Source of the DNA: Xanthobacteraceae bacterium
GTDB lineage: Bacteria; Pseudomonadota; Alphaproteobacteria; Rhizobiales; Xanthobacteraceae
Direction of reading: 5' to 3'
NCBI GenBank assembly: GCA_025929595.1
Contig: JAICQA010000115.1
Span: forward strand, 1 to 8,184
DNA length: 8,184 bases
Positions 1-7,741 of the stretch are shown here, one piece after another. The notes beneath the pieces were generated by a model. It was not told the DNA's origin. It saw only the letters and a list, made by a program, of their open reading frames with translations, and did not search any database. Position 1 is the stretch's first letter. The number at the start of each line of letters is the position of its first letter. The translations under genes were made by a program, and so were the position numbers.

Positions 1-356
1 CCGTCGCCGAACTTCAGGAACTTGGAGAAGATCGCCCGGATACCGGTGAGGTTCTTTTCGATCTGCGCTTCGGTCAAAAGCTGCCGGCTCTCGTCCTTGC
101 CGGATGGGTCGCCGACGCGGGTCGTGCCGCCGCCCATCAGCGCGATCGGACGGTGGCCGGTCTGCTGCATCCAGTAGAGCATCATGATCGGCAGCAGCGA
201 GCCGATATGCAGCGACGGCGCCGTGCAGTCGAAGCCGATATAGGCCGTGACCCGGCCGTCCTTGGCCAGCGCGTCGAGCGCGTCGGGCTCCGACACCTGG
301 TGGATGAAGCCGCGCTCCGACAGGACGCGCAGGAAATCGGATTGATATTCGCTCAT
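1..356 (-). CDS. tyrS: Tyrosyl-tRNA synthetase, N-terminal part (runs off left edge)
   Basis: Class I aminoacyl-tRNA synthetase that charges tRNA-Tyr with tyrosine in the cytoplasm. About 118 codons are visible, starting at the ATG at 356-354. The translation shows the TyrS Rossmann-fold start: YIGFDCTAPSLHIGSL at residues 39-54, which contains the class I HIGH signature in the HIGS form common in alphaproteobacterial TyrS, followed by GGTTRVGDPSGKDESR at about 76-91, typical of the TyrS tyrosine/ATP pocket. The KMSKS loop and the S4-like tRNA-binding C-terminus lie outside the window. No ATG, GTG or TTG occurs in frame in the 66 bases upstream, so the 356 start is well supported, although its Shine-Dalgarno sequence is weak. 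The gene is divergent from anmK. The identification is firm; only the end is missing. Confidence 0.95.
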   Translation of the reverse strand, partial: MSEYQSDFLRVLSERGFIHQVSEPDALDALAKDGRVTAYIGFDCTAPSLHIGSLLPIMMLYWMQQTGHRPIALMGGGTTRVGDPSGKDESRQLLTEAQIEKNLTGIRAIFSKFLKFGD

Positions 357-362
357 GGCCTT

Positions 363-398
363 GAAATCGTTGATTTCTTGAGGCGGCGGGTCGCCGCC
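363..398 (-). repeat. Two inverted repeats in the tyrS leader
   Basis: Two short palindromes lie side by side in the 95-bp tyrS/anmK gap. GAAATC-gtt-GATTTC is at 363-377, ending 6 bp before the tyrS start codon. GGCGGCG-ggt-CGCCGCC is at 382-398 (7-bp GC stem, 3-base loop). Read on the minus strand, both would lie in the tyrS mRNA leader if transcription starts upstream of them. The GC hairpin has no T-run and so is not a typical terminator. No T-box-like structure or clear sigma-70 promoter was recognised in the gap. A regulatory role is possible but is only inferred. Confidence 0.4.
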
Positions 399-451
399 GC
401 CGGGCCGTTGGTGTAACAGGTCCGTGCCCCGTTTCAAAGGAAGCCTGCGGC

Positions 452-1567
452 ATGGCGCTCGATTCCAGGACCCTGACCGCGATCGGCACGATGAGCGGCA
501 CGTCCTTCGACGGGGTGGACGTGGCGCTCCTCGAGACCGATGGCGAGACGGTGACGCGCTTTGGACCGGTGGGCTACCGCGCCTATCCGAATGAGGAGCG
601 GCTCCTGTTGCAGCGTGCGCTCGCGGCCGCCACCTCGCTCACTGACCGCTCGGCCCGTCCTGGTCCGCTCGCGGAAGCCGAAAGTCTCGTCACCGGCGCG
701 CATTTTCAGGCGATCGAAGCGTTTATGCGCGAGCATGGCATTGCGCGCGAGACGGTGGATGTTGTGGGCTTCCACGGCCAGACCGTCCTGCACAAACCGG
801 ACGCGCGACTAACCGTTCAGATCGGCGACGGCCCGCTGCTCGCGCGCCAACTCCGCATTCCTGTCGTTCATGATTTCCGGGCGGCGGATGTCGCGGCGGG
901 TGGCGAGGGCGCGCCGTTCGTGCCAATCTTTCACCGCGCGCTTGTTCGCACACTCGACGAGCCACAGCCGATTGCGGTTCTGAATATCGGCGGCGTTGCG
1001 AACGTGACCTATCTCGACGGTGACGCCGACCCGATCGCCTTTGACACGGGACCGGGCAATGCGCCGATCGATGACATCGTGACGGCGCGAACGGGCAGGC
1101 GGTTCGACCGTGACGGCATTCTTGCCTCACAGGGCAAGGTCGATGAAGACGCGGTGCGAAGTCTCCTCGCCGATCCGTATTTCGCGAAGCGACCGCCAAA
1201 GTCCCTCGACCGTGCGCAGTTTTCGCGCATCGGGTTGGACAAACTGTCGCTGGAGGACGCAGTCGCGACGGCGACGGCATGCGTTGCCACGAGCATCGCG
1301 CGTGCGGTCGAGCACTTCCCCCGTATCCCGGCAACATGGATTGTCGCTGGCGGCGGCGCCCGTAACCGCTCGCTACTGAGAATGCTGCGCGATCGCTTGC
1401 TTGCCACAGTGCAAGTGGCGGAAGCCGTCGGCTGGTCGTCGGACGCGCGTGAAGCGCAGGCTTTCGCCTATCTCGCCGTGCGCTCGGTGAAGGGTCTGCC
1501 GCTCACGTTCCCCACGACGACCGGCGTGCAGTCGCCGCTCACCGGCGGCGTGCTGGCGAAGCCTTAG
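452..1567 (+). CDS. anmK: Anhydro-N-acetylmuramic acid kinase
   Basis: Phosphorylates and hydrolytically opens 1,6-anhydro-N-acetylmuramic acid with ATP, giving MurNAc-6-phosphate. This is a cytosolic step of peptidoglycan recycling. The 371-residue protein has the usual family length and the ASKHA-type kinase motifs in order: GTMSGTSFDGVD at 12-23 (phosphate-binding loop), VVGFHGQTVLHKP at 104-116, VQIGDGPLLA at 122-131, DFRAADVAAGGEGAP at 141-155, LNIGGVAN at 177-184, FDTGPGN at 197-203 with Asp198 as the expected catalytic base, IVAGGGARN at 297-305, and PTTTGVQSPLTGG at 354-366. The ATG has a good Shine-Dalgarno sequence, AAAGGAAG at 436-443, 8 bases upstream. It is divergent from tyrS, and its last 4 bases overlap the convergent hydrolase gene. 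It appears intact, with no missing motif. Confidence 0.96.
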   Translation: MALDSRTLTAIGTMSGTSFDGVDVALLETDGETVTRFGPVGYRAYPNEERLLLQRALAAATSLTDRSARPGPLAEAESLVTGAHFQAIEAFMREHGIARETVDVVGFHGQTVLHKPDARLTVQIGDGPLLARQLRIPVVHDFRAADVAAGGEGAPFVPIFHRALVRTLDEPQPIAVLNIGGVANVTYLDGDADPIAFDTGPGNAPIDDIVTARTGRRFDRDGILASQGKVDEDAVRSLLADPYFAKRPPKSLDRAQFSRIGLDKLSLEDAVATATACVATSIARAVEHFPRIPATWIVAGGGARNRSLLRMLRDRLLATVQVAEAVGWSSDAREAQAFAYLAVRSVKGLPLTFPTTTGVQSPLTGGVLAKP

Positions 1568-2223
1568 GCCGCGCTCTCACGCGTCTTCGGCAAACGGCGG
1601 TCGAGATACTCATCGACCACTTCGATCAGCTCTTCCGCCTTGCCGTCGAAGAAGTGGTTTGCACCCTTCACGGTCTGCTGCTCGATCACGATGCCTTTTT
1701 GCGTTTTGAGCTTCTCGACGAGCGTGCCGACGGCCGTGCCCGGCACCACCGCGTCCTTGTCGCCATGCACGAACAGGCCCGACGAAGGGCAGGGCGCAAG
1801 GAACGAAAAGTCATAGAGGTTCGCGGGTGCGGCGATGGAGATGAAGCCTTCCACTTCCGGCCGGCGCATCAGGAGCTGCATGCCGATCCACGCGCCGAAG
1901 GAGAAGCCTGCGATCCAGCACGCGCGCGCGTCGGGGTTCGCGGCCTGCGCCCAATCGAGCGCGGCGGCGGCGTCGGAGAGTTCGCCCTGGCCGTGGTCGA
2001 ACACGCCCTGGCTGCGGCCAACGCCACGGAAATTGAAGCGCAGGGCGGCGAAGCCGCGGTTCGCGAAGGCGTAGTAGAGTTGATAGACGACAGGGTTGTT
2101 CATCGTCCCGCCGAACTGCGGGTGCGGATGCAGGATGATCGCGATCGGCGCGTTACGGCTCTTTCCCGGGTGGAACCGGCCCTCGATCCGTCCATCTTCG
2201 CCGGTAAAAATCACCTCAGGCAT
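1564..2223 (-). CDS. Alpha/beta hydrolase, COG2945-like
   Basis: Compact 219-residue serine hydrolase of the alpha/beta superfamily, probably cytosolic, as no signal peptide or membrane segment is visible. The family hallmark LHPHPQFGGTMNNPVV is at residues 31-46 (oxyanion-hole region), LRFNFRGVGRSQG at 61-73, and the nucleophile elbow GFSFG at 106-110 with Ser108. The acid is probably Asp157 in VHGDKDAVVPG, and the catalytic histidine is His190 in GANHFF. The catalytic triad is therefore complete. The substrate is unknown; relatives are mostly annotated only as predicted hydrolases, so esterase or thioesterase activity is a guess. The start at 2223 is supported by GGAG at 2233-2230, 6 bases upstream. 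It is convergent with anmK (4-bp overlap) and divergent from the SUF operon. There is no clear functional link to either neighbour. Confidence 0.88.
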   Translation of the reverse strand: MPEVIFTGEDGRIEGRFHPGKSRNAPIAIILHPHPQFGGTMNNPVVYQLYYAFANRGFAALRFNFRGVGRSQGVFDHGQGELSDAAAALDWAQAANPDARACWIAGFSFGAWIGMQLLMRRPEVEGFISIAAPANLYDFSFLAPCPSSGLFVHGDKDAVVPGTAVGTLVEKLKTQKGIVIEQQTVKGANHFFDGKAEELIEVVDEYLDRRLPKTRESAA

Positions 2224-2270
2224 TCACTGCTCCGTGCTATATACAGCCGCCGGTCGGGGAACTCGGCAGC

Positions 2271-2299
2271 TTGACTCGACCTCGCGATCGGCCTATCTC
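2271..2299 (+). promoter_or_regulatory. Possible promoter of the SUF operon
   Basis: TTGACT at 2271-2276 is a strong -35 match. A 17-base spacer leads to TATCTC at 2294-2299, a poor -10 that matches only in its first three bases. The predicted transcription start would fall near 2306, inside the Irr-type palindrome. TAGAAT at 2302-2307 is a better -10 by sequence, but it has no matching -35 at normal spacing. The position, divergent from the hydrolase and upstream of sufS2, makes a promoter here very likely. The exact hexamers are less certain. Confidence 0.5.
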
Positions 2300-2300
2300 T

Positions 2301-2315
2301 TTAGAATTATTCTAA
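2301..2315. promoter_or_regulatory. Irr box / ICE motif (iron-responsive operator)
   Basis: TTAGAATTATTCTAA is a perfect 6-3-6 palindrome (TTAGAA, 3-base spacer, TTCTAA). This is the pattern described for the Irr box, or iron control element, of Rhizobiales. Irr is a Fur-family regulator that accumulates when iron and heme are scarce. It often represses genes that consume iron, though it activates others. The site is an AT-rich island in GC-rich DNA. It overlaps the predicted transcription start of the SUF operon, a placement that fits repression of cluster assembly under iron limitation. The site is also 78 bp from the hydrolase start, so an effect on that gene cannot be excluded. Irr binding itself is inferred from the motif. 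Confidence 0.8.
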
Positions 2316-2325
2316 TATTGGACAC

Positions 2326-2360
2326 CGCTCATCGTCGCGCGGCGCGGCGCGATGGCAGCG
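2326..2360 (+). other. Strong GC-rich stem-loop in the sufS2 5' leader
   Basis: An 8-bp stem, 2333-2340 pairing with 2347-2354 (one G-U pair), closes a 6-base GGCGCG loop. A further 4 pairs (2326-2329 with 2357-2360) extend it beyond a small internal loop. It would begin about 20 bases into the transcript from the predicted start. No T-run follows, so it does not look like an intrinsic terminator. It could stabilise the mRNA 5' end or affect early transcription. No known riboswitch class was recognised. Some pairing is expected by chance in DNA this rich in GC. Confidence 0.4.
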
Positions 2361-2388
2361 GCGGAAACCCAGATATTACGAACGGACA

Positions 2389-2410
2389 TCCCTTTGCAAG
2401 GAAAAAGGGG
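2389..2410 (+). other. Small hairpin just upstream of the sufS2 Shine-Dalgarno
   Basis: CCCTTT at 2390-2395 pairs with AAAGGG at 2404-2409 across an 8-base loop, with a further possible U-G pair at 2389/2410. The stem ends 2 bases before the GAGGAA Shine-Dalgarno at 2412-2417. Pairing here would leave the ribosome site free while occupying the purine-rich stretch next to it. Its significance is uncertain. Confidence 0.3.
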
Positions 2411-2425
2411 TGAGGAATCAGGCGA

Positions 2426-3604
2426 ATGGCTGCAGACCGCGCATATCTCGACCACAATGCCTCGGCGCCCCTGCGTCCCGCTGCCCGGGCAGCGATGGCG
2501 CACGCCCTGACGCAGTGCGGCAATGCCTCGTCCGTCCATGCCGAAGGCAGGGCGGCCCGGGCTGCTATCGAAAGCGCTCGCGGGCAGTTGGCGCACTTCC
2601 TTGGTGCCACACCGGCCTGCGTCACTTTCACCAGCGGCGCGACCGAAGCCAATGTGTTGGCACTGGCGCCGACAATTGAGGTCGGCGGACAGCCGCGCAA
2701 TTTCGACGTCTTGCTCGTCTCCGCCGTGGAACACCCCTCGGTGCGCGCAGGCGGCCGTTTCGCTGCCGACCGGATCGAAGCGATCCCGGTAAACGTTGAC
2801 GGTGTGGTCGATATCGAAGCGTTGGAAACGATGCTTGCCACTCATCGCAAAGCCGGCCGCAAGGCGCTGGTCTCGGTGATGGCGGCGAATAACGAGACGG
2901 GCGTGTTGCAGCCGCTGGCCGGAGTCGCGCTTGCGGTGCAGGAAGCGGGCGGCATGCTGCACAGCGACGCCGTGCAGATTGCCGGCCGTATTCCGTTCGA
3001 CCTTGAGGCGAGCGGCGCAGACCTTATATCTGTTTCATCGCACAAGCTTGGCGGCCCGCAGGGGGCAGGCGCGCTGATCGTGAGAAACGACAGCATTCGT
3101 GTTCCGCCGCTCTTGCGCGGCGGCGCGCAGGAGGCAGGCCGGCGCGCCGGCACCGAGAACGTCGCCGCGATCGCCGGCTTCGCTGCGGCCGTGAGCGAGG
3201 CCGACGCTGCCCTCGCGGGCGAGACAAAGCGCCTGCGGACGCTGCGCAATCAAGCGGAAGAAGGCGTCCGCACGACAGCGCCGGACGTCGTGATTTTTTC
3301 GGGTGCTGCCGAGCGCCTGCCCAATACGGTCTGCTTCGCCGCGCCCGGTGTTGCTGCGGAGACCGCCATCATCGCCTTCGATCTCGATGGCGTCGCATTG
3401 AGTGCCGGCGCGGCCTGCTCGTCGGGCAAGGTGGGCCCCTCGGAGACGCTGAAGGCGATGGGAGCGAGCCCCGAAATCGCGCGCGGCGCCATGCGTTTAA
3501 GTATTGGTTGGGATACCAACGAAAGCGACATTTCGCGCTTTCTGGAAGTCTGGAAGCGCGTATATCACAAGCTGGGTCGGGAACGGCGCGAGCGCGCCGC
3601 CTGA
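2426..3604 (+). CDS. sufS2: Cysteine desulfurase, IscS/NifS (group I) type, first SUF operon gene
   Basis: PLP-dependent class V aminotransferase-fold enzyme that converts cysteine to alanine and holds the sulfur as a protein persulfide for Fe-S cluster assembly. The 392-residue protein shows LDHNASAP at 8-15, FTSGATEAN at 68-76, VEHPSV at 101-106 with the PLP-stacking His103, ANNETG at 154-159, HSDAVQ at 179-184 (Asp181 to the pyridine nitrogen), SSHKLGGPQG at 204-213 with the PLP-linking Lys207, RRAGTEN at 239-245, and SAGAACSSG at 326-334 with catalytic Cys331. The sequence pattern is that of IscS/NifS enzymes, unlike the group II SufS at the end of the operon. GAGGAA at 2412-2417, 8 bases upstream, supports this start. 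The gene leads the operon; the symbol follows rhizobial sufS2BCDS1 usage. No iscR/Rrf2 gene precedes it, unlike many alphaproteobacterial SUF operons. Confidence 0.92.
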   Translation: MAADRAYLDHNASAPLRPAARAAMAHALTQCGNASSVHAEGRAARAAIESARGQLAHFLGATPACVTFTSGATEANVLALAPTIEVGGQPRNFDVLLVSAVEHPSVRAGGRFAADRIEAIPVNVDGVVDIEALETMLATHRKAGRKALVSVMAANNETGVLQPLAGVALAVQEAGGMLHSDAVQIAGRIPFDLEASGADLISVSSHKLGGPQGAGALIVRNDSIRVPPLLRGGAQEAGRRAGTENVAAIAGFAAAVSEADAALAGETKRLRTLRNQAEEGVRTTAPDVVIFSGAAERLPNTVCFAAPGVAAETAIIAFDLDGVALSAGAACSSGKVGPSETLKAMGASPEIARGAMRLSIGWDTNESDISRFLEVWKRVYHKLGRERRERAA

Positions 3605-3613
3605 CCCCCCACG

Positions 3614-3634
3614 TTGCGGTCCTTGAAACCGCAA
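3614..3634 (+). other. Intercistronic hairpin between sufS2 and sufB
   Basis: The 49-bp gap holds a perfect 7-bp inverted repeat, TTGCGGT at 3614-3620 and ACCGCAA at 3628-3634, with a 7-base loop. An overlapping alternative stem, CCTTG at 3621-3625 with CAAGG at 3632-3636, is mutually exclusive with it. No T-run follows, so it is unlikely to be an intrinsic terminator. Such a structure could mark an RNA processing site or protect a 3' end, allowing sufS2 and sufB to differ in amount. The sufB Shine-Dalgarno, GAGGAG at 3639-3644, lies just downstream and outside both stems. Confidence 0.45.
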
Positions 3635-3653
3635 GGATGAGGAGCGAGTAGAA

Positions 3654-5137
<1,484 letters not shown>

Positions 5138-5141
<4 letters not shown>

Positions 5142-5647
5142 CCGATACGGCGGACATCAAGCCGGTGGTCAGCCTTGCCGAAGTGGCGGTGGCCGACTGG
5201 CAGCACGGCGCGAAATTCTCGGCACGGATCGGCAGCTTCGGGAAGCTGCTCGGTCTCGAAAAGCTCGGCTGCATGCTGACGGTCGTGCCGCCGGGCAAAA
5301 TCGCCTTTCCGTATCACGTGCATCACGCCAACGACGAGATGTTTGTGATCCTGCAAGGCAGCGGCGAGTATCGCTTCGGCGACAAGACCTACCCGGTGAG
5401 GGCCGGAGATGTGGTGAGCGCGCCTGCCGGCGGGCCGGAACGCGCGCACCAGATTATCAACACCGGCAGCGAGGAGATGCGCTACCTCGGCATCTCCACG
5501 ACGCTCTGGCCGGAAGCGATCGAATATCCGGAATCGAACAAGTTCGCGGTCGCGTCACGCCCGCATCCGAGCGGCGATCGCGCCAAGCTCGGCCTGCGCT
5601 TCATCGGCCGCCGCGAAATGAGCATCAACTATTGGGACGGCGAGTAG
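5138..5647 (+). CDS. Small single-domain cupin embedded between sufB and sufC
   Basis: This 169-residue protein has one cupin beta-barrel. Cupin motif 1 runs from Gly53 to Gly74, with HVHH at 60-63 and Glu67 (pattern H-x-H-x4-E). Motif 2 starts at Gly90-Asp91 and continues through Pro96 and Gly98 to His104 and Asn108. The expected metal ligands are therefore His60, His62, Glu67 and His104, as in metal-binding cupins; the metal and reaction are unknown. A C-terminal tail (about 123-169) follows the barrel with WPEAIEYPESNKF. No signal peptide or membrane segment is visible. The ATG overlaps the sufB stop by 4 bp, and AAGGGAG at 5125-5131 sits in the last sufB codons, so translation is probably coupled to sufB. 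The stop lies 8 bp before sufC. An accessory role in iron delivery, sensing or sulfur chemistry for SufBCD is inferred from position only. Confidence 0.9.
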
Positions 5648-5655
5648 GAATCGAA

Positions 5656-6405
5656 ATGCTTGAAATCAAGAACCTCCACGTAGAGGTCGCCGACCGCAAG
5701 ATTTTGCAGGGCTTCGACCTGACCGTCGAACCGGGGAAGGTCCACGCGATCATGGGCCCGAACGGATCCGGCAAGTCGACGCTGGCTTACGTGCTCGCAG
5801 GCAAGGACGGCTATGACGTCACTGAAGGCTCGGTGACGTTCGATGGCCAGGACCTGCTTCAACTGCCGCCGGACGAGCGCGCCGCGCTGGGTGTCTTTCT
5901 CGCCTTCCAGTATCCGATTGAAATCCCCGGCGTGGCCAGCATGGTCTTCCTGCGCACGGCGTTGAACGCCATCCGCAAGAAGCGCGGCGAAGCCGAACTT
6001 TCGACGCCTGACTTCCTGCGTTTGGTACGCGAGAAGGCGAAGGACCTGCATATTGACCAGGAAATGCTGAAGCGTCCGGTCAATGTCGGTTTCTCCGGCG
6101 GCGAGAAAAAGCGCAACGAAATTTTGCAGATGGCGCTGCTCGAGCCGAAACTCTGCGTGCTCGACGAGACCGACTCCGGCCTCGACATCGACGCGCTCAA
6201 GGTTGTCGCCGAAGGGGTAAATCGCCTGCGCTCGCCCGACCGCTCGATGATCGTGATCACGCACTATCAGCGGCTGCTGGATCACATCGTGCCGGATGTC
6301 GTGCACATCATGGCAAAAGGCCGAATTGTGCGGACTGGCGGGCCAGACCTCGCGCTTGAGCTCGAAAGGCGCGGCTACGCCGACATCGAGACTGAGATGG
6401 CTTGA
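5656..6405 (+). CDS. sufC: Fe-S assembly ATPase SufC
   Basis: ABC-type ATPase of the SufBC2D complex. ATP binding dimerises SufC and reshapes SufB/SufD so that a cluster can form. The 249 residues from the ATG match the family length (about 248 in E. coli). Visible motifs are Walker A GPNGSGKST (34-42), Q-loop Gln85 in LAFQYP, the SufC-type signature FSGGEKKRNE (146-155), Walker B LCVLDE (166-171), D-loop SGLD (174-177) and H-loop His203 in ITHYQ. The ATG at 5656 is preferred: AGGA at 5646-5649 lies 6 bases upstream, and MLEIKNLHV is the usual SufC N-terminus. An in-frame TTG at 5632 would add eight residues unlike the family and overlap the cupin. No transmembrane segments are present, as expected for a soluble, non-transporter ABC protein. 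Confidence 0.97.
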   Translation: MLEIKNLHVEVADRKILQGFDLTVEPGKVHAIMGPNGSGKSTLAYVLAGKDGYDVTEGSVTFDGQDLLQLPPDERAALGVFLAFQYPIEIPGVASMVFLRTALNAIRKKRGEAELSTPDFLRLVREKAKDLHIDQEMLKRPVNVGFSGGEKKRNEILQMALLEPKLCVLDETDSGLDIDALKVVAEGVNRLRSPDRSMIVITHYQRLLDHIVPDVVHIMAKGRIVRTGGPDLALELERRGYADIETEMA

Positions 6406-6413
6406 GAAGTGCG

Positions 6414-7739
6414 ATGAACGCCGAAATCAAGCCGATCAAGACCACCGCCGAACAGGCGCTCGCCGCTCACTATGAGGCGGCGAAGAAACGGCTGCCGGGC
6501 GGTCCGGAGGCCGTGCATCTGCGCGAGCGGGCGTTCCAGTCCTTCATGGCGGACGGTCTGCCGCACCGCCGCGTTGAGGAGTGGAAATATACCGACCTGC
6601 GCACGATCCTGCGCGAGGCGCTGCCGTTGGCAGCCCCTGCAAGTACGTCGGCCATCGCGGCGCTGCGAGCGGCCGATCCATTGGCCGGTGCTGGGCTGCG
6701 TAGCCTCGTGTTCGTAAACGGTGCGTTCGCGCCTGACCTCTCGGATCTGGGATCGCTGGAGAAAAAGGTCACCGTCCTGCCGCTCGCGGCCGGGCTTTCG
6801 AGCAAGCATCCGCTTACCCGGCGCATCGGCACGCTGCGCGCGGAGACGCACGATCCAACGCTGACGCTCAACACAGCGTTCCTGAACGACGGTGCGTTGA
6901 TTGAAGTGGGCGAGGGCGGCGCAACCGAGCGCCCGATCCACATCCGCCACGTCTTTACGGGCGACGCGGCCTCGACCTTCACACGCAGCCTCTGCGTCGT
7001 CGGCAATGGCGCCCAGGCCGACATCGTTGAGACCTTCGAGGGACCGGACGGCGTTGCCTATCAGGCGAACTCCGCAATGGAACTGCATGTCGGCGACAAG
7101 GCGCGCGTCTCGCTCGTCCGTTTCCAGGCCGAGGGTGACGGCGCGCTGCATCTCTCCTCGCTCATCGCAGAAATTGGCGCAGGCGCCGAGTTCGATCTTG
7201 GCGGCCTGACGCTGGGTGCGGCGGTCTCGCGTCACACCGGCTTCCTGCGCTTTGGCGGCGAACATACCAACGCCCGCCTGTCCGGAGCGATCCTGCTGCG
7301 TGGCAAGCAGCATGGCGACACGACGCTCGTGCTCGATCATGCCGTGCCAAACTGCACCAGCCGCGAGACCTTTCGCACGGTGTTGGACGAATCCGCCCGC
7401 GGCATCGTGCAGGGCCGCATCGTCGTGCAGCCCGACGCGCAGAAGACCGACGCCCGCATGTCGCTGGGCGCGCTCCTCCTTTCCGAAGGTGCGGAAGCGA
7501 ACCAGAAGCCTGAGCTTGAGATTTTCGCCGACGACGTGCAGTGCGCGCATGGTGCTACGTCCGGGGCGATCGACAAGCAGTTGCTCTTTTATCTGATGGC
7601 GCGCGGCATTTCGCGGAAGGAAGCGGAGGCCTTGCTGGTGCAGGCCTTCTTCGGTCAGGCGCTCGATCAGGTACCGAACGAAGCCGTGCGCGAGGCGCTG
7701 AATGCCCGGGCCGCGAACTGGCTGGCGGCGAGGACCTGA
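6414..7739 (+). CDS. sufD: Fe-S cluster assembly protein SufD
   Basis: SufB paralogue that forms the SufB-SufD heterodimer of the scaffold and helps in iron entry during cluster assembly. From the ATG at 6414 it has 441 residues. Family blocks are present: RRVEEWKYTDLR at 52-63 (N-terminal SufD signature), NTAFLNDG at 153-160, PNCTSRETFRTVLD at 312-325, QPDAQKTDARMS at 339-350, and KPELEIFADDVQCAHGATSG at 365-384, where Cys377 and His379 correspond to the conserved C-x-H of SufD (E. coli Cys358/His360). The C-terminal helices (FYLMARGISRKEAEALL) match the SufC-docking region. The start lies 8 bp after the sufC stop with a modest GAGAAG Shine-Dalgarno at 6404-6409. An in-frame TTG at 6402 would overlap sufC by 4 bp and cannot be fully excluded, but ATG is likelier. 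Confidence 0.96.
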   Translation: MNAEIKPIKTTAEQALAAHYEAAKKRLPGGPEAVHLRERAFQSFMADGLPHRRVEEWKYTDLRTILREALPLAAPASTSAIAALRAADPLAGAGLRSLVFVNGAFAPDLSDLGSLEKKVTVLPLAAGLSSKHPLTRRIGTLRAETHDPTLTLNTAFLNDGALIEVGEGGATERPIHIRHVFTGDAASTFTRSLCVVGNGAQADIVETFEGPDGVAYQANSAMELHVGDKARVSLVRFQAEGDGALHLSSLIAEIGAGAEFDLGGLTLGAAVSRHTGFLRFGGEHTNARLSGAILLRGKQHGDTTLVLDHAVPNCTSRETFRTVLDESARGIVQGRIVVQPDAQKTDARMSLGALLLSEGAEANQKPELEIFADDVQCAHGATSGAIDKQLLFYLMARGISRKEAEALLVQAFFGQALDQVPNEAVREALNARAANWLAART

Positions 7740-7741
7740 GC

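Noticed and set aside
2238..2243. TATATA as a -10 for the minus-strand hydrolase
   Set aside because: It would start the transcript at about 2231, inside the Shine-Dalgarno, and no suitable -35 lies 17 bases upstream.
1654..2274. Long plus-strand ORF of 206 codons opposite the hydrolase
   Set aside because: It is antisense to a gene with a complete hydrolase motif set. The composition is that of a high-GC mirror frame, and no family resemblance is seen.
2264..2290. Possible IscR- or RirA-type site around the TTGACT hexamer
   Set aside because: Only a half-site-like stretch is present. The TGA at 2272 has no TCA at the spacing expected for a RirA site, and there is no inverted partner for an IscR type 1 site.
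2352..2510. Small ORF of 52 codons starting at ATG 2352 in the sufS2 leader and overlapping the sufS2 start in another frame
   Set aside because: No Shine-Dalgarno precedes it, its start codon lies in the GC-rich stem, and most of its length is a shadow of sufS2. It is not supported as a gene or leader peptide.
5632..5655. Upstream in-frame TTG start for sufC
   Set aside because: It would overlap the cupin by 16 bp and add residues unlike SufC. The ATG at 5656 has a well-spaced AGGA.
6375..7550. Long minus-strand ORF of 391 codons opposite sufD
   Set aside because: It is a shadow of sufD, whose conserved blocks are unmistakable. No family features are seen in the antisense reading.
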